From CALMKX01 sp036274895 (GTDB lineage: Bacteria > Acidobacteriota > Thermoanaerobaculia > Multivoradales > SZUA-115), in assembly GCA_036274895.1 (NCBI GenBank), contig DASUEU010000089.1, positions 133,041 through 197,040 of the forward strand: a stretch of DNA of 64,000 nucleotides, written 5' to 3'. The notes below the pieces were generated by a model. The model saw nothing but the letters and a program-made list of their open reading frames with translations, made no database searches and had not been told where the DNA came from. A program made the position numbers and the translations under genes. Positions 7,244 through 14,253 of the stretch are shown piece after piece. The first letter of the stretch is position 1, and each line of letters opens with the position of its first letter.

Positions 7244-10200
7244 ATGCCACCACTAGCCTCCCCCGCGCTCGAACGCTGGATGCGGGATGCCCGGGCCGCC
7301 CTCGCCACCCTCGAGCCCGAGCTGGCCGAGCTCTACGAGCCCCACATCTGCCTGGCCCACTACCTCGACGTCGCCCGCTACGTGGAGGGGCGTCTGCGGG
7401 ATCGCACCCTCGCGCAAGCTGCCTTCCTCCACGGCGTGCCGGCAGCCCGGCTCCGCGGGCACTTGCCGCCCGAGCTCGTGGAGCCCTCCGTCTTGGCGAT
7501 CCTCGAGGAGAGAGAGAAGCTCCGCGCTCTGAACCGCACGGTTGCCGAGAGCCATCTGGGGGACGTGCTGAGATCGGTCCGACTTCCCGGGGCGGCGGTG
7601 CTCTTCGTCCTCGAGCAGCTCCACCATGCCGACCCCTCGGGCCAGCTCAACAAATGGTCTCTGCGATTTCACCTCGCTCCCTTGAAGTGTCAGGAGCTGT
7701 CCCGACCCTGCGGCCCAGCCTTCTTCCATCGGACTGACCTCTCGACCTTTCCCAGCTTCCTGCGCAACGTGGTGGCCCCCACGGCCCGCTTCTTCGGACT
7801 CTGGCGCGAGCGCAACGTCGCAGAGGATGCGGCTCTGTGGTTCTCCGACGGCGAGCGCGCCCAGCTGCTCTGGGACTTCGCGATCCGCCAGTCCCGGGGC
7901 GACAGCGAGCTCCAGCAGCTCACGAACCTCGTCGCCGACGCCCTGGGCGACCTGACCACGGCCAAGCTGGTCACGCGGGTGCGTTGGGAGTGGCGACACC
8001 TCGGCTCGCTGGATCGGCGCCTTCCTCGCGATGAACCGGGTAGCGGATGGCAATCCACGTCCCCTCCCTGGCGCCGCCTGCTTCACAGGACCGGCTTCGT
8101 GACGGTGGTCTGCGCCGACGCGGAGGCCTGCTATCGAGCCCTGCACCGGCTTCACCAACGGCACCGCTACCGACCCACGGAGATCCAGGACCATCTCGGG
8201 GCACCATCGCTCGCCGGCTATCAGGCCCTTCACACCATGCTCGTGCCGCCAGGAGAGCGCCAAGCTTCCGCGGAGGCGATCGCGGTGCGCATTCTCCCTG
8301 GCCCTGGAGAGCTGCAGCGTGCCCGCCGCCTCAACCAGGCCCGCCTGGTGAAGGTCCAGGAGCGCTTCGAGACCGCCGGTGGGCTCGCTCAGCTCGCCTT
8401 CACCCCGGATGGCAGGGGGGTCGAGCTGCCCGTGGGAGCCACGGTGCTCGAGTTCGCCTACAAGCTCAACCACCGGTGGACGGCTCGCCTCAAGGGGGCG
8501 ACGGTCAACCGGCTGCCGGCGGGGGTTCTCGACCGGCTCGGCCCCGGCGACGTGGTCTGGCTCGACCTGGCGAACCAACTCACACCACTGCCCCCGGGCT
8601 GGGAGCAGAAGGTGGACTCGCGTCACGTTCGGGGCATCAAGAAGCAGCTACGGCTCGAGTACAAGCCCCTGCTGGTGGCGGAGGGGCGGCGCTGGATCCG
8701 CGAGAGTCTCGAGACCCTGGGGGCGACCAGCGTACCCGATGACGCCACCCTCGAGCCGTTGATCGATGACGCCCAGAGGGACGTCCCGAGCTTCCGGTCC
8801 TGGCCGAGCGCCTTCCTCCTGCGGCAGCTGGGGCTCTTCGCCTTGCGGCGGGATGGCATCCACCTACCGATCCAGGAGCAGTTGGACGTTCACCTCGCCG
8901 AGAAGCTGATCCGCGGCATCCACGAGCGACTCCAGCGGCAGCGGTTCGTCACCATCAACGAGCTGAACTTGCCACCGGAGCTCGATGGGAAGCTCACGAG
9001 GGTCGTCCCCTGTGACCAGTGCGCTCCCTCGGTCCACGACCGGTGGATTGGCACCACGGTGGAAAGCGGCGTCTTGAGGCTGCACCGTCCGGGAGCCGCC
9101 TGCTCGGCCGGAGGCATTCCCGTCTCCCGTTCCTCGCTCCTCAACCGGCCGCAGTACGTCCTCATCGAGAGCGAGGACCGGCCCGGTGCCGCGGCGGATC
9201 TGTTCCGCGTGTTCCAGCAGCAGGAGGTGAACGTGCTCGAGCTGGCCGGTGGCTCTGTGGCAGCGGGTCGAGGCGTGGTGCGCGTTCTGATCCCCCGTCT
9301 CGGTCAGGACCGCCGCGAGGCCCTGAGGCGTGGGCTCGAGGCGATCCCGGGCACCAAGAAGATCTACGGCCTCGAGAGCGAAGCTCCGCCGGCCTTCCTC
9401 GAGAGCCTGCTGCCCGCGCGCCGCTCCTCCTCCGTCCTATCCTCGGCCCACGCCCCGCCCTACGTCTGCGGCAGCGACATCACGGACGACGGCTACTTCT
9501 ACGGCATGCAGGAAGAGAAGAGCGAGCTGTTCCGGGCCTTCGAGGAGGCACGGCGACTCTCGGCTCCGGGCGGCCGGACGGTGTGGGTCCACGGCCCCAA
9601 GCGGGTGGGCAAGACCTCCCTCGTCCTCAACTTCTTGAGCGAGCTGGCCCGCACCAGCCAGCGCCCCTCCATCACTTTGCGCTTCGAGGCGATCCCGGGG
9701 CTGGGCTGGGCGGAGACGGAACAGGCATTGGTCCGCAACCTCGGAGCGGCCGTCGGTGCCGCCTGCGAGCAGCATGGCGTCACGCCGCCGGCCCCGGAGG
9801 GCCAGTCCCTCGCGAGTCTCGCCCGCTTCGTGCGCGAAAGGCTTGCCGGAACGCTCGTGGTCGCTCTCGACGAGGTTGTCGGTCTGTTCGACGAGTGCGC
9901 CCGCCGGGGCGAGGTGGACCCGCTCTTGCGCCTGCGCGCCGAAATCCAGAACCAGCCCGGCTGGCTGATGCTGTGGATCGGCCCGGAGGCTCCGGTCTCG
10001 AGGCTGCCCGAGAGGCTCCAGCATCTGCTACTGAGCCGGACCGAGCCCGTTCGCGTGCACCATCTGCGACCTCAGGAGGTGGGGGCGCTCCTGCGCGCCG
10101 AGAAGCTGGCGCCGCGCTACTGGATCGAGGTTCCCGACCACGTCGCGAAGGCGGTGTTCCGAGTGACCCGCGGCAACCCGTACTGGACCTCCATGCTCGG

Positions 10201-10606
10201 TGCCGAGATGTGGAAGCTGGCGCCGCGGCTCCCGAGCGGCGCCGTGCGCTACACCCAGGAGCATCTTCGGTTGGCGCGCAACCATCTCATCGAGCAGAGA
10301 GTGCCCTTCGTGGACCGGATCAGCGAGGAAGGCAGTGCCAATCCTCGCCTCCTCTCGCAGATCCTCATCCAGCTGGCCACCCTCGGAAGGGATCGCGCCG
10401 GCGGCCTTCGTGGGCTCGAGGAGAAGCACCTTCTCAGGGTCCTGCGCATGAAGTTTCCCGGGCTTTCGAGCGTTTCGCTCGCCGCAGAGCTCGAGCGTCT
10501 CGTAGCGCAAGGGGCCGTTGTGCTCCGCATGCGCGGTAAGGCGCGCTGGTGGAAGATCTCTGCCCCGATCCTCGCGGACTACATCGTCCATCACTACGCC
10601 CGTTGA
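7244..10606 (+). CDS. RelA/SpoT homologue with degenerate catalytic domains fused to an AAA/STAND-type ATPase
   Basis: An 1120-residue protein. Residues 1-160 resemble the RSH HD hydrolase domain, but the motif reads FLHG (61-64) instead of LLHD. Residues 255-365 resemble the (p)ppGpp synthetase core: CYRALHRLHQRHRYRPTEIQ and GYQALHT (325-331). The usual catalytic Glu of the ExQIRT motif is absent (AIAVRI, 345-350). The regulatory half is well kept: TGS at 392-440 (VELPVGATVLEFAYKLNHRW), a helical region, a Cys/zinc-finger module (C590, C593, GVLRLHRPG, C620) and ACT at 637-708 (VLIESEDRPGAAADLFRVFQ). It is followed by a P-loop ATPase with Walker A GPKRVGKTS (784-792), Walker B LVVALDEVV (871-879) and a winged-helix-like C terminus. 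The RSH C-terminal half normally senses uncharged tRNA on ribosomes, so I infer a starvation-sensing ATPase rather than an alarmone enzyme. It is followed after 16 bases by an AAA-winged-helix gene. Confidence 0.82.
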   Translation: MPPLASPALERWMRDARAALATLEPELAELYEPHICLAHYLDVARYVEGRLRDRTLAQAAFLHGVPAARLRGHLPPELVEPSVLAILEEREKLRALNRTVAESHLGDVLRSVRLPGAAVLFVLEQLHHADPSGQLNKWSLRFHLAPLKCQELSRPCGPAFFHRTDLSTFPSFLRNVVAPTARFFGLWRERNVAEDAALWFSDGERAQLLWDFAIRQSRGDSELQQLTNLVADALGDLTTAKLVTRVRWEWRHLGSLDRRLPRDEPGSGWQSTSPPWRRLLHRTGFVTVVCADAEACYRALHRLHQRHRYRPTEIQDHLGAPSLAGYQALHTMLVPPGERQASAEAIAVRILPGPGELQRARRLNQARLVKVQERFETAGGLAQLAFTPDGRGVELPVGATVLEFAYKLNHRWTARLKGATVNRLPAGVLDRLGPGDVVWLDLANQLTPLPPGWEQKVDSRHVRGIKKQLRLEYKPLLVAEGRRWIRESLETLGATSVPDDATLEPLIDDAQRDVPSFRSWPSAFLLRQLGLFALRRDGIHLPIQEQLDVHLAEKLIRGIHERLQRQRFVTINELNLPPELDGKLTRVVPCDQCAPSVHDRWIGTTVESGVLRLHRPGAACSAGGIPVSRSSLLNRPQYVLIESEDRPGAAADLFRVFQQQEVNVLELAGGSVAAGRGVVRVLIPRLGQDRREALRRGLEAIPGTKKIYGLESEAPPAFLESLLPARRSSSVLSSAHAPPYVCGSDITDDGYFYGMQEEKSELFRAFEEARRLSAPGGRTVWVHGPKRVGKTSLVLNFLSELARTSQRPSITLRFEAIPGLGWAETEQALVRNLGAAVGAACEQHGVTPPAPEGQSLASLARFVRERLAGTLVVALDEVVGLFDECARRGEVDPLLRLRAEIQNQPGWLMLWIGPEAPVSRLPERLQHLLLSRTEPVRVHHLRPQEVGALLRAEKLAPRYWIEVPDHVAKAVFRVTRGNPYWTSMLGAEMWKLAPRLPSGAVRYTQEHLRLARNHLIEQRVPFVDRISEEGSANPRLLSQILIQLATLGRDRAGGLRGLEEKHLLRVLRMKFPGLSSVSLAAELERLVAQGAVVLRMRGKARWWKISAPILADYIVHHYAR

Positions 10607-10622
10607 GTCGAAGGAGGAATCC

Positions 10623-12080
10623 GTGGCCGCCAGAACCTTCGCCGAGACCCTCCTCACTCGCATCTACCAGTCGGTGATTCACGACCTCTCCGAGCCGCCA
10701 AGGGGCCGTCGCATCTTGCTCACGGGCGCCCGGGGGTTCGGCAAGACCCTGGTCTTGAAGGAGGTGGCTCGAGCGCTCGACGATGAGGCTCGCTTCTTTC
10801 GCCAGATCGACGGTGCGGAGGGCGACGACGCTCTCGAGAGCCTCGAGAGGGCCCGAACCGAAGTCAGCGCTCGAGCTCCTTTCGGCTGGGTACTGCTGAT
10901 CGACAACGTGGACACCCTTCTGTTCTCCTCCGCCGTGGATCGGGGGCCTGGCGAGGCTTCGTTCGCGGAGAGAACGGGCACGTGCCTCAGAGGGCTGTTG
11001 CCCTGGGTTCGGGACGTGACGGAGGCCCAGGGGCTTCTCTGTCTCTCCTCGACGCTCTCGGCCATCCGCATCCAAGAGGCGCTCGAGCTCCGGGTACCCC
11101 CCGGGGAGTCCGTCCGTGCCACCGCCGACGTGTTCTCCAACCTAGTCCAGAGGGCGGACCGGCGCGCCCTCAACCCCTGGGCACGAGACGCCCAGACCAG
11201 CGCGAAGCGGGTCCTGAGCGACGAGCTGGCACCTTGTTCGCGCAAGCAGATCGTGGCCCGGGTCGTCGAGGTCGTCTTCGAGCTGACCGGCGGCCACCCA
11301 GGACTGGTAGTTCCAGCTTTCGAGGTGGCCCAGGAGGTCGCGAAACGACTGGCCGAGGAGCGAGCCGGGACGGGGGCCGGGGAGGGAGAACCGGCCCTCT
11401 CCGTGGCCGACGATCAGCGCATCCGGCAGACCCTGGAAGACGCCATCCTGTGCGACTCGTTCAAGGCGCCTCGGCACTTTCTCCTGAGCCTGCGCCGCAG
11501 CGATGAGCCGACCCGGCGCTCCGCCTATCGTTGCCTCTGGAGTTTCGCCCAGCAGGGGACGGCCATCCCCCTCTGGGAGCGGGAGCTGCTGATGGAGGAG
11601 GGCTTGCTCTACCAGGATGACGAGACCCTCACCTACCACATCCCGGGAAGCCTGTTGCTCGAGCAGATCCGGCGAGTCCCGCCGCTGTCGGATGCGCAGG
11701 AGCCAGAGGTGTCCGGGGCGGGGGCGAGGAGACCCGTGGTCACCCTCGAGCCCGATCCTGAACAGCCAACTGAGCGGGGCACCCTCGTCATCGAGCGCTC
11801 CGGTGCCACGCGGAGGATCCCCCTGTCGGGCGGTCCCTACGTGCTCGCGAGACTGTTCGTGGCCGAGCCAGCGCAGGTGCGCTCCCTCAAGAGTCTGGTG
11901 CTGAACCAGCCCCCCCTGGGCACGGAGAAGTCCGCACGCTCGGCGCTCCAGCGCCTCGGAGTCCTCCTTCGTCGCCATCATCAGGAGGGGCTCCTCGAGA
12001 ACCAGTACGGCGAGGGCTACCGCTTCTCGGAGCGGTTCGAGGTCCGGCCTCTGGCGTGGTCGCCCGGAGAGAAACGGTAG
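10623..12080 (+). CDS. AAA-type ATPase with C-terminal OmpR-like winged helix
   Basis: A 485-residue protein starting at GTG 10623, preceded by the near-perfect site AAGGAGGAAT; a longer frame overlaps the upstream gene and is rejected. Walker A is GARGFGKT (residues 35-42) and Walker B is WVLLIDNVDTLL (about 92-103), followed by a helical region typical of ORC/STAND-type NTPases (VVEVVFELTGGHPGLVVPAF). The last 100 residues contain a beta strand segment and a domain ending NQYGEGYRFSERF. This matches the GxGYR end of OmpR/PhoB-type DNA-binding winged helices (PYVLARLFVAEPAQVRSLKS before it). It lies 16 bases after the RSH-ATPase gene and should be co-transcribed, suggesting two interacting ATPases with a DNA-binding output. 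It is the last gene before the tRNA fragment. Confidence 0.8.
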   Translation: MAARTFAETLLTRIYQSVIHDLSEPPRGRRILLTGARGFGKTLVLKEVARALDDEARFFRQIDGAEGDDALESLERARTEVSARAPFGWVLLIDNVDTLLFSSAVDRGPGEASFAERTGTCLRGLLPWVRDVTEAQGLLCLSSTLSAIRIQEALELRVPPGESVRATADVFSNLVQRADRRALNPWARDAQTSAKRVLSDELAPCSRKQIVARVVEVVFELTGGHPGLVVPAFEVAQEVAKRLAEERAGTGAGEGEPALSVADDQRIRQTLEDAILCDSFKAPRHFLLSLRRSDEPTRRSAYRCLWSFAQQGTAIPLWERELLMEEGLLYQDDETLTYHIPGSLLLEQIRRVPPLSDAQEPEVSGAGARRPVVTLEPDPEQPTERGTLVIERSGATRRIPLSGGPYVLARLFVAEPAQVRSLKSLVLNQPPLGTEKSARSALQRLGVLLRRHHQEGLLENQYGEGYRFSERFEVRPLAWSPGEKR

Positions 12081-12256
12081 CCGGTCACCAGGTGCTGCAG
12101 ACTCGAGGCGGCGCTCCAGAGACTGCCCCGAGCGCTCACGAGCAGGTACGATTTGGGTACGCCCGCTCGGGAAAACCCGGGACAAAACGGCCCAGTGTCA
12201 GCTCGAGCGAGCATCCTGGCAAGCCGGGCAACTGGTTTGTTCTGTGCTGGTTAGGA

Positions 12257-12306
12257 TGGTGCGCCCTAGAGGATTCGAACCTCTGACCTACAGCTCCGGA
12301 GGCTGT
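12257..12306 (-). other. Truncated tRNA-Arg(CCG) 3' end: probable att site
   Basis: Read on the minus strand, this 50-base segment is the anticodon arm through CCA of a tRNA. It has anticodon stem ACAGC/GCTGT with loop CTCCGGA (anticodon CCG), variable AGGTC, T-arm AGAGGTTCGAATCCTCT, acceptor strand AGGGCGC, discriminator A and encoded CCA. The bases that should hold the D-arm and 5' acceptor (GCGCCCT expected) show no match, so this is not a functional tRNA. A 3' fragment of this size is the usual att core left when an element inserts into a tRNA gene. Since the CCA end points left, the chromosome should be on the left and the element on the right, with the intact tRNA at the far right end. 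Confidence 0.8.
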
Positions 12307-12432
12307 CCGGTCACTGTTCTCGAGCGCTTTAGGCCAAAGGGTCGAAAACGCCACAAACTGCTTACCTACAGCCGTTTACGTTCGCCACGAAGCACCAGGT
12401 ACGCTCACCTGGAAGCAGGCGAGTTCGTGCTC

Positions 12433-12546
12433 GGTGTTACCCCGGTGTTACCCCAGAATCGAAAAAAAACGGGAACAGCACTTCGGACTGTTTCGGGGGT
12501 CTCCGGGACCGGCGGGGTGAGCAGCGGGGTAACACCGGGGTATCAC
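12433..12546. repeat. Paired direct and inverted 11-bp repeats near the att core
   Basis: GGTGTTACCCC occurs twice in tandem at 12433-12443 and 12444-12454. Its inverse GGGGTAACACC is at 12526-12536, followed at once by the near copy GGGGTATCAC at 12537-12546. The two tandem pairs face each other across about 70 bases, some 125-240 bases inside the att core. The arrangement resembles integrase or excisionase arm sites, or an operator for the trb operon that starts at 12603. Confidence 0.6.
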
Positions 12547-12602
12547 GGCACCCGCAACTGCCTTCTGAAAGGACTGTTTAGCGACCCTCGGGAGCGCGTG
12601 CT

Positions 12603-13574
12603 ATGGCCGCGGCTCCGAGGGTACTGAGCAACGGCCTCCTCTTCCGGCCGCTCGGCGTCGACGCGCTCCACAAGCTGACCAACCCGTCCGTCACCGAGCT
12701 CTACACGGTCGAGGGGGATGACCGGCTGTGGGTGGACAGCCGGGAGCTGGGGCGGGGGCCTACGGAGATCCGGATCTCTTCGGAGCAGGTCGAGATCTTC
12801 TTGAACGCCGTGGCCTCGGCCGTGGGGGTGGCGTTTGGGCCGGAGGCGCCGATGCTCTCGGCCGAGCTGCCGGGGCGGGGTGGGCGGCTCCAGGGGTTCC
12901 GGCCGCCGGTGGTGGCTTCGCCGGTCTTCGTGCTGCGCAAGCCGGCCGAGCAGGTGCTCTCGCTCGCCGAGCTGGTGGTGCAGGGCTTCTTACCGGCTCG
13001 GGAGGCCGAGCAGCTGCGTTGGGCGCTGGCCGACCACAAGACCATCCTGGTGGTGGGCGGCACGGGGACGGGCAAGACCACTTTCCTCAACAGTCTGCTC
13101 GGCGAGCTGGCCGAGGTCTGCCCCGAGGAGCGCATCGCGATCCTGGAGGACACGCCGGAGCTGCAGTGCTCGGCGCCGGACCGCATCCGACTGCGCACCT
13201 CGCCCGGCCGGACCCTCTACGACCTGCTCGACGCCGTGCTCCGCGCGAGCCCGCACCGCATCGTGGTGGGCGAGGTGCGGGACCACTCGGCCCTGGCGAT
13301 GCTCGACGCCTGGAACACCGGGCACCCGGGCGGCCTCGCCACGCTCCACGCCAACAGCTGCCCTGATGCCCTGCTGCGCCTCTCGACGCTGATCCAGCGC
13401 GCCGGCGTGCCGCCGCAGCCGCAGCTGATCGCGGCGACGGTCTCGCTGGTCGCCCGCCTCGTCGGCACCAACACCCGCACCCGCCACCTGGTGGAGCTGG
13501 CCGAGGTTGCCGGCTGGAACGCCGCGACCGGCCGCTTCGAGCTCCATCCCCTCTACGAAAGGAGAAGCCCGTGA
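12603..13574 (+). CDS. trbB: Conjugal transfer ATPase TrbB (VirB11 family)
   Basis: A 323-residue hexameric secretion ATPase that powers pilus assembly and substrate transfer at the cytoplasmic face of the type IV secretion channel. Walker A is GGTGTGKTT (152-160). The VirB11/PilT signature motifs follow: AILEDTPELQC (Asp box), ASPHRIVVGEVRDHSALAML (Walker B) and NTGHPGGLATLHANS (His box). Length matches TrbB. It is the first gene of the trb operon. Its stop overlaps the trbC start (GTGA). Confidence 0.93.
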   Translation: MAAAPRVLSNGLLFRPLGVDALHKLTNPSVTELYTVEGDDRLWVDSRELGRGPTEIRISSEQVEIFLNAVASAVGVAFGPEAPMLSAELPGRGGRLQGFRPPVVASPVFVLRKPAEQVLSLAELVVQGFLPAREAEQLRWALADHKTILVVGGTGTGKTTFLNSLLGELAEVCPEERIAILEDTPELQCSAPDRIRLRTSPGRTLYDLLDAVLRASPHRIVVGEVRDHSALAMLDAWNTGHPGGLATLHANSCPDALLRLSTLIQRAGVPPQPQLIAATVSLVARLVGTNTRTRHLVELAEVAGWNAATGRFELHPLYERRSP

Positions 13575-13903
13575 CGCAATCCGAGAAGAGCCCTGCCGGC
13601 AGCGGCAAGGCCCTGGTGACCTTCGCCCTGGTCTTGACGTTCACCACCCTGCCGGCTCTGGCCGGCGGGGGCGGGGTGAGCCTGCCGATCAACGAGATGC
13701 TCACCAACGTCCTGGCCTGGCTGACCGGCCCCCTGGCCCGGACCCTGGGGACGATCGCCCTGGTGGCCGCGGCCTTCGTCTGGATGTTCCTGCGCCACGA
13801 GCGGGGAGCCGATTTCGCGTTCCGCGCCCTGCTCGGCACGGCGATCGCCATCGGGGCGGCGGCGGCGATGTCCGCCTTCATGGGTGACGGAGCCTTGCTG
13901 TGA
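13571..13903 (+). CDS. trbC: TrbC/VirB2-like major pilin
   Basis: A 110-residue propilin starting at GTG 13571, overlapping the trbB stop by 4 bases. A long signal sequence (KALVTFALVLTFTTLPALAG) precedes a Gly-rich junction, then two hydrophobic helices (PLARTLGTIALVAAAFVWMF and LLGTAIAIGAAAAMSAFMGD) separated by a short polar loop RHERGADFAF, the standard VirB2/TrbC layout. The mature protein forms the conjugative pilus. It overlaps trbD by GTGA. Confidence 0.88.
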   Translation: MTQSEKSPAGSGKALVTFALVLTFTTLPALAGGGGVSLPINEMLTNVLAWLTGPLARTLGTIALVAAAFVWMFLRHERGADFAFRALLGTAIAIGAAAAMSAFMGDGALL

Positions 13904-14253
13904 GGCCGGAGGGCGACCGCCTCGACGAGCGGCTGCCGGCTCACCCCTTGCCGCAGTCGATGCTCGCCTCGCCGCTGTTCCTCGGGGTCGAGGCGCCGGT
14001 GCTGGCCTTCGAGGGGGTGGCGCTCCTGGGGCTGGTGCATCTCTTCGGCACGAGCTGGCTGATGGTGGGGCTGGCCGCCTCGCCCCTGGTGGCGGTGCAT
14101 CTGGCGCTGGCCGCGGCGACCCGTCAGGACCGGCGCCTGTCCCTCACCTTCTCGCGCTCGACCCGCTGGCCTCGCTACGCCCGGCCTTGGGCGACGCTCG
14201 CGACCACGCCGCGGCGAGCGGAGCCGACCTTCCCTCGGAGGCTCCTGTCATGA
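13900..14253 (+). CDS. trbD: TrbD/VirB3-like inner-membrane protein
   Basis: A 117-residue protein starting at GTG 13900 with a 4-base overlap with trbC. The segment LPAHPLPQSMLASPLFLGVE matches the VirB3/TrbD entry, followed by two membrane helices (VLAFEGVALLGLVHLFGTSW, LMVGLAASPLVAVHLALAAA) and a basic tail. VirB3 partners with VirB4 at the inner membrane, and here it lies directly before trbE as in other trb operons. It overlaps the trbE start by 4 bases. Confidence 0.85.
   Translation: MRPEGDRLDERLPAHPLPQSMLASPLFLGVEAPVLAFEGVALLGLVHLFGTSWLMVGLAASPLVAVHLALAAATRQDRRLSLTFSRSTRWPRYARPWATLATTPRRAEPTFPRRLLS

Larger units (their letters stand above)
12081..12602. other. Non-coding junction between flank and integrative element
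   Basis: This 522-base stretch has no credible gene. It contains the truncated tRNA-Arg 3' end at 12257-12306 and a set of direct and inverted GGTGTTACCCC repeats at 12433-12546. An open frame across it begins RGFEPLTYSSGGCPV, a known artefact of translating the antisense of a tRNA. The layout (att core, then repeat arms, then the trb operon) suits one end of an integrated conjugative element. Confidence 0.6.

Noticed and set aside
7244..10606. Functional (p)ppGpp synthetase/hydrolase
   Set aside because: The HD motif is HG and the synthetase ExQIRT Glu is missing, so an enzymatic call is not supported.
12257..12306. Intact tRNA-Arg gene
   Set aside because: No D-arm and no 5' acceptor strand matching the 3' AGGGCGC are present.
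12244..12627. 127-codon frame starting RGFEPLTYSSGGCPV
   Set aside because: Antisense translation of a tRNA fragment, a classic annotation artefact.
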